In this document: positions 12,846-64,000 of the stretch, in pieces
Position numbering within the stretch: the first letter of the stretch is position 1
How the letters are laid out: each line of letters opens with the position of its first letter
NCBI GenBank assembly: GCA_035048485.1
Contig: CM068585.1
Coordinates: forward strand, 19,152,501 to 19,216,500
Length of the DNA stretch: 64,000 nucleotides
Reading direction: 5' to 3'
Origin: Pteria penguin
Taxonomy: Eukaryota; Mollusca; Bivalvia; Pterioida; Pteriidae
The notes under the pieces: model-generated
What the model was told of the DNA's origin: nothing
Databases searched by the model: none
What the model saw: the letters and a program-made list of their open reading frames with translations, nothing else
Position numbers and translations under genes: made by a program

Positions 12846-14181
12846 TAATATAGTTTATATATGTGTAAGAGTTATTCTTCTCTGTATATCGCACACTCTT
12901 GGTTTTGGAAATTATAAATTTCTTGTAGTGTACAGGTTGAGGTGCTGTCTAAAGTAAATATGACATATTTCGAAGTTTAACTGATTTCCTCTTCATTACA
13001 TATGATGTTTTGATGTCCAGTTACGCTTTTTAGTAGTAGCCTATAGTACATTTTTGTATTATTAGATATGATACATCATAAAAGATTGGACTAAAATGAC
13101 ATATTACATTATAAACACGCTCTTTTCATATATAATTGTCATCTTTCCCTTCACAAGAGGATAATAGAGGGCATGTGAATCTTTGGTTTTGGAATTCACT
13201 CTCTTATTTGATGAAAAATGTAATTAGTAATTTGAACCAGTGCTTCCTCTGTCATATTAATGAGTCTCAAATGATATATACTTATAAGATCACTTACAAT
13301 TTTCATTCTTTGTTATAGATTGTTTTAAATCACCATAGGAATTTTAAAGATTGGATATGCTTGTGACTTTTGAACAACATATTGATAGTACAAAAGGTAA
13401 AGCCAATGTTTGTTTTTGTTTTTGTGTTTTTACTTGTTCTTGTTGTTCTGTTTTGTTTTGATTTGCTACATTATCGGGATATCTTGGTAACGATTCGAGC
13501 ACCCAATCCTCTGAATAACATCGGCTCACGTGCAAATTCAACAAGGAATATATATATATTACTAATGTTGTATAATTATGCCAATAATATTCATTTAAAA
13601 TAAGCTTATTATCTAAAAGGTGTTCCAGATATATGTCAAAAATGAGTGATTAGAACACTTATAGGGCTTAATTAGACAGAGTTCTACTGATAAAATGTTG
13701 GGTGCTTAATGAGAATGGTATAACATCATTTCATGTTAGCCTACATTAATAATCAACGACTGTCATAAAATAAAATGCACGATAGAGCTTTATACATAAA
13801 TAGAAAAAGAACAATGATAATTTCAAGATAACACCCCCTCCCCATCACCCCCCCCCTCCCAAAAAAAAAAAACCTGATTAACTTATTAATCAGTGAGCAC
13901 TTATCTGATAAATTGTCGAACATAAAATGATGTTATAGTTGAAACTGCCTATATACAATAATATTTTCCTCCGAAATTATATATGTCATCATTAAATTTA
14001 TGGACTGAACTGCCAACCACATGTAAATCACGTCGAAACCGATTAAAATGAACACGTTTTTACCATTATCTATATGCAACATACTGCAAAACAAAGTAAT
14101 ATATGATCCATACTATACAACAAATCTACCATGGTAATAACAAGGTATTATATCAAACAAAACCACAACTACGTGTAGCGA

Positions 14182-14184
14182 CAA

Positions 14185-14231
<47 letters not shown>

Positions 14232-14245
14232 ATAGATAAATAAAT
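14182..14245 (+). repeat. (AAAT)n microsatellite
   Basis: About 16 uninterrupted units of AAAT/AATA just before the inverted-repeat element. Confidence 0.95.
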
Positions 14246-14498
14246 AAAAAAGCAAGGGTTTGACGCACTAGACTTCATTCTCGATAAAGCTTCGACGCCT
14301 TCGTCCAGAAGCGTATTGATGTACGTGAGTTCTCACCATGGTATCTGAGGTTTCCTCTGGTCAGCATTTTTCTGCTGCCATGGCCACTACCCTGAGTATG
14401 TTTCACCCCCAAACATGGACGCATTGTCCATCGATTCTTACTGACTCCACGAAAGCCGAAATGGCATTGCAAACGCCAAACCTGGTCATATGGATCTT

Positions 14499-14883
14499 CC
14501 AATCTGATTAAAATCATATCTTTATTCCGCTTCTCTATTTGTCCCATTGCGGATAAAGATCTGGCAAAACCCCGTAAGAGGACATATTCTGGTTAACTCC
14601 GAAGTTTCAGTCACCGAAACCGTTATTTCCCATACCCAATCAGTGACTCGACTAGGCACGTGATAGTGACGCAATATGTAACAACCACTGTTTAAAAAGT
14701 ACTTGTGGGTCACGCACGCTGTGGATGTTAATTGCATTCCTAGGAATTTGTAGCCGGTCCACTGATTGGCTGAAAATCAGAGTTCACCAGAACATGACCC
14801 CTTACGGAGTTTCGCCAGATCTTAATCCGTAATGGGACAAATAGAGAAGCGGAATAAAGATATGGTTTTAATCAGATTGATGG
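14499..14883. mobile_element. Inverted-repeat element
   Basis: Arms at about 14499-14603 and 14778-14883 are imperfect reverse complements over about 105 bp (for example CCGCTTCTCTATTTGTCCCA and its complement), with a spacer of about 175 bp. Short direct similarity around CGATAAAGCT flanks the region at 14281 and 15020. It may be a foldback element or two head-to-head copies of one repeat. Confidence 0.65.
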
Positions 14884-15099
14884 ATCATCGAGTCAACAAA
14901 GACTCCATAAGCAGACTTCCCGTGGACCCCAGAATCACTAAGCTGCCACCATATTGTAACATATACTGACGACATTGCTCAATCCAATGGTCAGAAGCCA
15001 AACGCACTTGATCGCATTCCCGATAAAGCTAGCATAGAGGAGAAGTATTATTTGTACAATACTAAACAACAAAGTATTATATGTTTTATACATACCAAA

Positions 15100-15215
15100 A
15101 ATAAAAAAAACATTTAAAAAAAAAACAAAAAAAACAAAAAAACAAAAAAACAAAAAAAAAAAAACAAAACAAAACACAACCCCCCCCCCAAAAAAACCCC
15201 AACACAAAACAACCT
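15100..15215 (+). repeat. A/C-rich low complexity
   Basis: Runs of A broken by single C, then a C9 run. The antisense open frames here are artefacts of composition. Confidence 0.9.
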
Positions 15216-15269
15216 CTCATATATACCATACTGCACAATAACTATTACTTGACATATTATAAAACAGGT

Positions 15270-15817
15270 ATGATCTACCATACCACATAATATATTATAA
15301 TACCGTACTACACACAGAATTATACCCCATACTACACAACAAAGTACCATATACCATACTACACAACGATACCATATTACACAACGAAGTATCATGTACT
15401 ATACTATGCAACGCAGTATCATGTATCATACTGTGCAGCGAAGTATCATGTACCATACTATGCACCCAAATATCATGTTTTCTCTAAACTGTAATTTAAT
15501 GATCAGTTATGAGAATAAATAATCATGCAATGAAATACCATGTATCATATTATGCAAGGAAGCATCATGTACCATACTATGCAACCATGTATCGTGCAAC
15601 ATAGTTCACAACGAGGTACATGTATCATGTACCATACTACACAACGAGGTATCATGTACCATACTATGCAAAAGCAACAGTTTATATAACATACCGTACA
15701 ACGAAATATCATGTACTGCACAACGAAGTATAATGTATCATGCTACACAAAGAATTATCATGTACCATACTACACAACGAAATATCATATACTATACTAT
15801 GCAACGAAGTATCATGT
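15270..15817 (+). repeat. 27-bp satellite, block 1
   Basis: Diverged copies of a unit like CATACTATGCAACGAAGTAT plus CATGTAC. The same unit returns at 17703-18025. Confidence 0.85.
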
Positions 15818-16949
15818 CAGTCCAGTCAATGTATGATTTGACCCGGAACTAATTGCCTTTTCAACGGTACATAGAGATAGATAGACACCACACAAAAAAT
15901 CGGACGGAATCGGACGATGGGAAATATATATTTTTAATCACTAAAGATTGGTCATAAGTGACTAATTTTATTAGCGTTCATGGCGCACCGTACTGTACAT
16001 ACATTGTAGACGGAAAGTGTGCTGACTGCTGTTTTCATACGTTAATTACTTGATCGTGAAGAAATTTTATGTATGAACAAAGGATATAAAGATAAGAAAT
16101 AAATGTGAGTAAAGGAAATCAACTAAAATTACTAACCTGAATGCATATTATGTTTTACAAAGATACCCTGAAACGATCGCATACGTAGACGTAGTCACGA
16201 AAGTGTTGCCAGAATTTCCTCAGTCGTAGATAAACAAAGAATTAAAACAAATATACTTGAATTACAATCGTCACTGAAGATGGCGAAGATAGATAAACAC
16301 ATTTCTAGTGTAGTATTACGAAAAAATAAAGATTATATAGTTAGTTTCGGCATTTTAAGAGGTTACAAGTTTTGCCACAAGTTTGTCGTAATGTTATGGT
16401 ACGGAAAGCTGTATGGGTCAGAAGAATGCCCATAGCGACTCCTTGTGCTATCAACGTGATGCAACAAAATGTTCCGTAGAGTTATGTGGTAAAGTAATAC
16501 CTTCCATAATTTGTTCTTTGAATATATCTTAGTGTAATTTATAATCCATACATTTTTGTGCCTATAAAATATTCTTGTAATTATTTTAATTTGTAAAAGT
16601 CCTGTAGTTTTCAGACATATTTCGGCATCATAATGCAGATATAATAGGAATAAATTTTACAGAAAATATTAGTATAAGAATTATATTTAGTTTTTTTTTA
16701 CTATCATGATTATTATTACTATTATTTTAATAGATATTTATTATCATAATTTTTGTTAAATTATTAAAGTTATTTTTATTTCTATCTTTTTTATTTCATT
16801 TTTTGTTTTATTTTATTTTATTTATTCAACATTGATGGCCGCCAGATCGGGACTTGGCTGTCTCCGGTGCCCAGTATAGAATTGAGTACTCGAACAGCCA
16901 GATCACTGATTTTCCTATAAGAAATTTATATGTTAAAGCTACTTTTCAA

Positions 16950-16959
16950 ATTATTATTA

Positions 16960-17026
<67 letters not shown>
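16950..17026 (+). repeat. (TTA)n microsatellite
   Basis: About 25 units with one G interruption near the start. It explains the poly-Ile and poly-Asn frames seen on the two strands. Confidence 0.95.
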
Positions 17027-17344
17027 GCAAATTACTGTTATACTTTGTACATATTCGATGAAACCAAAAGGATGGGGTGGGTTGGGGAATAGAACATTGT
17101 GAACTCAAGTAAACAAACTTGGTAGTCTAATGTAAGTTCGATAAGCTTGAGATTTTCATCTGCCCCACGTTTGTATTAATTCATCCGATGTGCATAATTT
17201 GGCAGCTTCGGTTGCGGCGCCAGTGCGGAAACTATGGGACCGGTAGTAACCTGTAATAATACAAAATTTTAAGGTTTTCTTTAGGACAGCGTTAAACTGG
17301 TAAGCGGTTTAATGTTGTCCATTGAAATGTACAAATAGATAAAA

Positions 17345-17516
17345 AAGTTTTGACATGCCATAAAGAGGTTTTGACATAACATAAAGAGGTTTTGACATAA
17401 CATAAAGAGGTTTTGACGTAACATAAAGGGGTTTTGACATAACACAAAGAGGTTTTGACATAACATAAAGGGGTTTTGACATAACACACAGATCTTTTGT
17501 CATAACATAAATAAGA
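17345..17516 (+). repeat. 21-bp minisatellite
   Basis: About eight copies of a 21-bp unit with core TTTTGACATAACATAAAG. As 21 is a multiple of three, long repetitive open frames arise on the minus strand. Confidence 0.92.
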
Positions 17517-17702
17517 CTCCACACAACATATTGAAATATTGACTTTTATTAAAGATGTTTCCACAATACGTAGTAAAGTATTTACATAAGATAAAGACGT
17601 AACCACATAATGTAATGACGTATTGATATAATGTTGTGGTTTTTTACACTATAAGGTAGCTTAGGCGTTCCATAGTTACCCCTATTTTCAGCCTAGATTG
17701 AT

Positions 17703-18025
17703 TACCATACTATACAACGAAGTATCATGTACCATACTGTCCACCGAAATATCATGTACCATATTTTGCAACTAAATACCATTTATCATATTATGCAAGG
17801 ACGTATCATGTACTGTACCACACAACGAAGCATCATGTACCATATTATGCAACGAGGTATCATGTTCCATACTATGCAACTGAGTATTATGTACCATACT
17901 ATGCAACGAAGTATCATGTTCCATACTATGCAACTGAGTATTATGTACCATACTATGCAACGAAGTATCATGCAACATTCTACACAACGAAGTACCATTT
18001 AGTGCCTTTCATACTTTGCAACAAT
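17703..18025 (+). repeat. 27-bp satellite, block 2
   Basis: About twelve copies of the CATACTATGCAACGAAGTAT-type unit, partly in a higher-order pair (CAACGAAG / CAACTGAG). It is better preserved than block 1. Confidence 0.92.
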
Positions 18026-18845
18026 GTACATGGCAGATTCGAAGTGGATGTTAGCAAGAAGGTGAATATAAATCTTGAGAATTTTGCTTTGCACTCACCG
18101 TTATCAATAAATATTATCACTGTTGACTTCAATTAAATTCACAGATCTTGTCGTCGTAGCACAATATCAATTTGATCGGTTTAAAACTCGAATATATTTT
18201 ACACACGGAAGGAAAAAAGGTTTTAAACCATTCTAAAATTATCAGTTCGTCTTTAACAATGTCGAAGTAATATTTTGGGGGTATCAATTGTGTAGTGGAA
18301 CACCACCAGCTAACTCCAACAATGTAAAAAGCTTAATGTGTCAGATGTAGTGTTAACAATCCATCCGTCCGTCAGTCTACCATTCGATATAATTTCCCCC
18401 TTGCTTGTGATTTTCAGAAATATTAATTGAAGGTATTTTGATAAAGCATTTAATACTCAGGGTTTAAAGTCGTCCTATTTTTCAGCTGCATCCGACAAAA
18501 GGTTACTCGAAAGAGGGGCTAAAATGTAATCTCTTCCGAAAACTTCTATAGATGAACGTAAAAATGAGTGTATTCTAGTGCTCTAGAGAATCTTGATTGT
18601 CTTATTTGAAGTTTTTTTTTATAATAAAAACAAAAAACCTATTAGAAACCTTATATTTAATTAGAATGCAGTCACATCTAATCTTAATTCTTTTGCAGAG
18701 TTTACGAATGAGCATGAAAATCCACAGGACATTGTGTCATGTGGATTGATGAAATTTCTCCAAATCCACCGGACAAAGTCAAAATCTACGGGACATATTT
18801 AAAACAACAAATTCAATATACAACTGGTTTAATCATTATTATTTG

Positions 18846-19118
18846 TTAGTGCAGATGTTTTAAAATTGCGGTACCACTGACAAAACTGGCAGTATAGTTA
18901 CCTTTGTTTTTACCACTTTTCACGTACTCAGTACACGGATCACAAAACATTAACTGATTATTATTATCATATCGCAGCCACTTGTCGATTAACCACCGGG
19001 GATTAAATTTTCGAGCAGGCTTTTTCCTTTCAGGAATTTCTTTATCATTGTCTGACATCCGTTTTACCTGCGTACCAGACGATGAGGCTTTAACTGACCA
19101 TTTAATCGGCCAAGACAT
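18846..19118 (-). pseudogene. N-terminal fragment of hAT / ZNF862-like TTF-type zinc-finger protein
   Basis: A 90-residue antisense frame starts at 19118. After a charged linker it contains KFNPRWLIDKWLRYDNN and MFCDPCTEYVKSGKNK, resembling the W-L-x-Y-D and C-x-x-C core of TTF-type zinc fingers found before hAT transposase domains and in ZNF862-like proteins. Nothing recognisable of the transposase body follows, so I treat it as a truncated remnant. Confidence 0.6.
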
Positions 19119-19230
19119 TTTGCGATTTTAATTAAGATAAGAACGACAGAAGGACGAATTCCATTTATTCAAACAGCTACATTAAACACCAGTCCATTCT
19201 ATAAAAAGGAAATGGCTGATTTACATAATA

Positions 19231-19841
19231 CTTGTCTTCGTACCTGCTGACAAAGCGGCTAATAATATTATAATTGTTTGAAAAATATACTATATTACAC
19301 TTCTTCAAACTGAATTGAACTCTACTTCTACGTATGTTGAAACCCCATTGTTTAAAGACAAGATCCTATCTCACCATTGTAAAGCTATGTTTGACCTTAA
19401 TTTAAGCATTGATAAAAACGATCTTCCAACTATGTATTGGTTTCCGAAATTGCACAAAAATCCGTATAAATCACGTTTTATATCAAAACTAGTCATTGTT
19501 CTATAACTGTGCTTTCTAAACATATTACCTCAGCTCTTATTGCAATTAAGGACCATGTTATCAAGTATTGTAATGCTGTTTTTAGCAATAGTAACGTCAA
19601 TTACTTTTGGTCTATCAAAAATTCTAACGAAGTCATTGAAAAATTCCGTTTGAGACAATTTGAGGCAAATGACTTTTGTACTTTTGATTTTTCGACTCTT
19701 TATACCTCCCTACTTCATGACTTAATCAAAACGAAATTGTTGTCTCTGGATTCACTAGATTATATTTATTTGGACAGATACCGTTATTTCCCGTTATTGC
19801 GTTCTATTAATGTGAAACATTATGGTGTCAACTATGTATAA
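19231..19841 (+). pseudogene. Decayed Penelope-like reverse transcriptase
   Basis: Fragments homologous to the RT at 53472-55058 are readable: VPADKAANN, then MYWFPKLHKNPYKSRFIS, then FDFSTLYTSLLHDLIKTK. An in-frame TGA at 19279 and a one-base frameshift near 19485-19505 break it, and the region with the YIDD motif is missing. It is a dead, 3'-truncated copy. Confidence 0.82.
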
Positions 19842-20446
19842 CACAGTTTATTCCCTATACCACAAGTATAGTACTAGTATCTTTTACATATATCCTGGGT
19901 TTTAAAAACGGATGTAAAATGAATACAGTCAATGTAGATTGGTCCGAAAATTGTCCACACATACTTACAATTCGTTATTTGACTCATATCAACACGGAAA
20001 ACCCAAAAACGTCAACGTTGTTCTTCAATGAGTGATATCTTACGTAAACATGTGAGTCTCTAACACTCAATGATAAATATGTACATGTAACATGACAAAT
20101 TAGAAAGTGCAAAAATTATCTCAGCAAGGCTGTAGTAGAGATCATGTACGGGTCACACGATCACATAACATACACCTTTAGGTTGTTTACACTTGTAGGT
20201 ATGAACGCATTGGAGTAACGAGTCAACGTCACCTCATCTGATCCATCACGTCACCTGTAGCTTCAGGAAAATCCTATTTTGTAGTCAAAATATATACAGC
20301 CTTCAAAACATGGACTCTTTATGCTGATGTAAAAGTTACCTGTGGATCGTGTTTACAAAATAAATATAAATTACTGTTGATGTCGTTTTAATTAGACGGC
20401 ACATGTTAATACTACGCCGAATAACGTAACAGTGTTATCATTGCTT

Positions 20447-60848
<40,402 letters not shown>

Positions 60849-60954
60849 ACGTGTGCAAGTGATAGTTTGTATCACGAAATTCTATGTAAACATTATTTTT
60901 GTATACATTTTTTGTATTGTATTTTCTATACTCAAGTCGAACTATATTTGTGAC

Positions 60955-60960
60955 AATAAA
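60955..60960 (+). terminator. Poly(A) signal of gene 2
   Basis: A canonical AATAAA 107 bp after the stop codon, followed by T-rich sequence. It fits a short 3' UTR for the second TEP gene. Confidence 0.7.
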
Positions 60961-61017
60961 ATAATTGAAGTATTTGACATCTTATTCCATGAACTTTTTC
61001 TCTGGTTTAAAATTTAC

Positions 61018-61936
61018 GACAAGTCTAAGGATTGCTTTCATATAAATGTAACAAGTCCAAGAATTGCCTTAACATAAACAAAACAAGTCAAAAGACTGCC
61101 TTGACATAAACCATAAATGTAACAAGTGCAAGGATTGCCTTAATATAATCATAACAAGGCCAAGAACTGCCTTTTCATAAACATAGCAAGTCTAAGGATT
61201 GCCTTAATGTTAACATAACAAGCCCAAGGACTGCCTTAATGTAAACATAACTAGGCCAAGGACTGCCTCATCATAAACATAGCAAGTCTAAGGATTGCCT
61301 TAATGTAAACATAACAAGCCCAAGGAGTGCCTTGATAGAAACATAACAAGTCCAAGGATTGCCTTAATATAAACATAACAAGGCCAAGGATTGCCTTAAT
61401 ATAAACATAACAAGGCCAAGGAGTGCCTTATCATAAACATAACAAGTGCAAGGATTGCCTTATCATAAACATAGCAGGTCCAAGGATTGCCTTAATGTAA
61501 ACATAACAAGCCCAAGGAGTGCCTTGATAGAAATGTAACAAGTCCAAGGATTGCCTTATCATAAACATAGCAAGTCCAAGGATTGCCTTATCATAAACAT
61601 AGCAAGTCCAAGGATTGCCTTATCATAAACATATTAAGTCCAAGGATTGCCTTATCATAAACATAGCAAGTCCAAGGATTGCCTTATCATAAACATAGCA
61701 AGTCGAAGGATTGCCTTATCATAAACATATTAAGTCCAAGGATTGCCTTATCATAAACATAGCAAGTCCAAGGATTGCCTTATCATAAACATAGCAAGTC
61801 GAAGGATTGCCTTATCATAAACATATTAAGTCCAAGGATTGCCTTATCATAAACATAGCAGGTCCAAGGATTGCCTTAATATAAACATAGCAAGTCCAAG
61901 GAGTGCCTTGATACGTAACAAGTCCAAAGAATGGCT
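61018..61936 (+). repeat. 32-bp minisatellite downstream of gene 2
   Basis: About 28 units around AAGTCCAAGGATTGCCTTAT and CATAAACATAGC. The centre shows a three-unit higher-order pattern with ATATTAAG in place of ATAGCAAG. Confidence 0.94.
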
Positions 61937-62099
61937 TAACATACTATATGTGTCTTTAATATATCAATGAATTATGGCTTAAACAAATCAACGACCATAA
62001 CCTTGAATGCTTGCATAGGAAAATGCGGGACTTTATTACTGTGAAACTGTATATAATCAAAGAATTTTCTAAAAGTACGCCAGAAAGATAAAGTCATCA

Positions 62100-62230
62100 A
62101 AGCTCAGATGGAAGCAATACAGTTCAGGGTTGAATGGTCCCTGGTTCAGACCTGCTCATGGACCTGAATGTTGGATGAGATAGTCGAAACCGAGGCTCTA
62201 TGCTACACTAGACTGCTTGATGTGAATTCT
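62100..62230 (+). mobile_element. Decayed SINE copy
   Basis: A weak B box-like CCTGGTTCAGACC is followed by GGATGAGATAGTCGAAACCG, which aligns with GGATGAGACAGTTAAAACCG of the SINE at 22231. The A box is not recognisable. Confidence 0.5.
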
Positions 62231-62830
62231 TACAAAACGCAATTTCTGTCTCATGCAAGGCGAATCTAGTATTTTTCAAAAGGAGACTTCACTCATTGCA
62301 TCAAGTAGACACCTTTATGTTAGAAATGAAATACACTTGAACTGTTGTAAAACAACGAACAAATCTGTCTTTCTGTCTATCCATCTGTCTGTCTGCGTGG
62401 CTAGTTTGAAGAAGTTTTACTAAAGGAAGTTTTAGTCTAGGGCTTATTTCGTTTTTTCCATCCTTGTTGGATCAAGCTGACAACAACTACCAGATTTCAC
62501 TTACACCATCAGCGATTTGATGAAAAGATAATATGTAAAATGTTAACATCCAGACAAGTGTAAATATCTCCTGCTGGCTATTAACACTTACTGTTTATGA
62601 TCCCAGTTAAAACACCCTAAACAATTCTTTGTTAAACATGATAACTGTACATGGTTTCTCTATAAACAATTTATCATCTGTTATTCATTGAGTGACCAAG
62701 GGTGTTATATGATATCTATGGTGGCTGTAAGCGGACATGTGCAAAACATTTACTTAAATGTTCCCTTTGTTTATGTATCTCGTTTCCACAGATTAAGTAT
62801 AATATACAAATGAAATCATACACCTTACCA

Positions 62831-64000
62831 AATGCAAGGGCCTTCCACAAGGTATCCAAGTTTGAAGTCTAAAAGCCCTATTCACTTTTGTTCAAAGTTT
62901 ATAGTGAAGTTTAGTTTTTGAAAAGTAGGTCAAACTGGAAGGTAAAGGTCAAAGATCATGATCCCAAATTAAATGGTCTTCCACAAGGTATCCATGTGTG
63001 AAATTTCAAAGCCAAACCCCTCTTGGTTCAGAAGTTTTAGCCAAGGTTAGAAGTTTAGTTTTTGAAAAGTAGGTCAAACTCCAAGGTAAAGGTCAAAGAT
63101 CATGATCCCAAATTAAATGGTCTTCCACAAGGTATCCATGTGTGAAATTTCAAAGCCAAACCCCTCTTGGTTCAAAAGTTTTAACCAAGGTTAAAATTTT
63201 GAAAAGCAGGTCAAACTTTAAGGTCAAGGTCACAAGGTCCTTCTACAATGTATCCATGCGTGAAGTTTCAAGGCTCTAACCCTCTTAGTTCGAAAGTATT
63301 AGCCTAGCTTAAAGTTTTTGTTTATGGACGCTGAAAAGTCCAAGGTTACAAAATTTTGCATCAATCGTAAAAGACTCATCAATGTCTACAAAGCCACTAA
63401 GTTTGACATTGGTATCGTTAATGGTATTTTCTTTCAAAAGTTGTGGCTAAGGTTAAAGTTTTTAAAAAGGAAGTCAAATGTCAAGGCCAAGGTCACAAGG
63501 TCAAAACTTTGGTACCAAAAGAAAGGTCTTCCCACAAGGAATATACATGTGTAGTATGAAGGTCCCATCGCTTTTCTTTCAAAAGTTATGGCTAAGATTA
63601 AAGTTTTTAAAAAGTAAGTCAAATATCAAGGCCAAGTTTACAAGGTCAAAAATTTTGGTACCAAAAGAAAGGTCTTGCCACAAGGAATATACATGTTTAG
63701 TATGAATACCCAGTCTCTTTTGGTTCAAAAGTTATAGCTAAGGTTAAAGTTTTTAAAAAGTAGATCAAATGTCAAGGCGAAGGTCACAAGGTCAAAAATT
63801 TTGGTACCAAAAGAAAGATCTTGCCACAAAGAATATACATATGTAGTATGAATACCCAGTCTCTTTTGGTTCAAAAGTTATAGCTAAGGTTAAAGTTTTT
63901 AAAAAGTAGGTCAAATGTCAAGGCCAAGGTCACAAGGTCAAAAATTTTGGTACCAAAAGAAAGGTCTTGCCACAAAGAAAATACATGTGTACTATGAATA
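62831..64000 (+). repeat. ~145-bp tandem repeat, runs off the window
   Basis: At least seven units. The left ones (about 139 bp) contain GGTCTTCCACAAGGTATCCA; the right ones (145-147 bp) contain TTTTGGTACCAAAAGAAAGG and AAGGCCAAGGTCACAAGGTC. No gene is seen here; the short frames are repeat shadows. Confidence 0.9.

Larger units (their letters stand above)
8089..20446. other. Intergenic region between the two TEP genes
   Basis: About 12.4 kb. It holds an R2 copy (about 8335-8570), R1 pieces (9240-9343, 12786-12845), a decayed hammerhead-like motif (12119-12155), an inverted-repeat element (14499-14883), simple and satellite repeats, and two decayed coding pieces (18846-19118 minus, 19231-19841 plus). 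In 9500-12100, 13000-14150 and 15830-16940 I see only AT-rich sequence. No core promoter could be assigned with confidence. Confidence 0.6.

Noticed and set aside
14275..14737. Antisense frames of 90 and 71 residues
   Set aside because: They overlap the inverted-repeat element and show no protein family pattern.
14938..15395. Antisense Phe/Cys-rich frames
   Set aside because: Caused by A/C-rich low complexity and the 27-bp satellite.
17281..18002. Repetitive frames resembling short peptide repeats
   Set aside because: By-products of the 21-bp and 27-bp arrays, whose periods are multiples of three.

Overview
The window is AT-rich, intron-rich animal DNA with no bacterial or organellar features. 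Two tandem thioester-protein genes, a Penelope-type reverse transcriptase, a tRNA-derived SINE, a hammerhead-like repeat and many minisatellites together suggest a mollusc, probably a bivalve. That placement is inference, and I do not name a species. All exon models come from reading frames, GT/AG borders and intron-phase bookkeeping, without transcript data.

Layout. 184-8088 (+): the last 15 coding exons of a canonical thioester-containing protein (TEP / alpha-2-macroglobulin / CD109 family); its 5' half lies outside the window. It keeps the GCGEQN thioester and the downstream catalytic-type His. 8089-20446: intergenic DNA with decayed retroelement pieces, an inverted-repeat element, two blocks of a 27-bp satellite, a 21-bp minisatellite, an antisense hAT/ZNF862-like zinc-finger fragment and a broken Penelope-like RT. 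20447-60848 (+): a second TEP-family gene that I could assemble from signal peptide to stop. It has 36 coding exons totalling 4,338 nt (1,445 residues), with a poly(A) signal at 60955. 60961-64000: a 32-bp minisatellite, a decayed SINE and a ~145-bp tandem repeat running off the end.

The two TEP genes are tandem paralogues in the same orientation. Their last 15 exons match one to one, with the same intron phases and often the same lengths. The striking difference is in the thioester domain. The downstream protein keeps the fold and length of the family, but the GCGEQN segment is replaced by YGFVDAET and the catalytic His is replaced by Ala. It should be unable to form the covalent thioester bond. 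A canonical TEP beside a full-length, thioester-less paralogue recalls the C3/C5 pair of vertebrates and Mcr/Tep6 of insects, though the relationship here is probably independent.

The introns of gene 2 are a repository of mobile DNA. They hold an uninterrupted 529-codon Penelope-like RT in the sense orientation, two dispersed families (R1, ending in an RT C-terminus plus a conserved 3' tail; R2, resembling the 3' tail of the intact RT element), short inverted-repeat elements, a hammerhead-ribozyme-like motif and long minisatellites. Many open frames in the window are by-products of repeats whose period is a multiple of three (21, 27, 54 bp).
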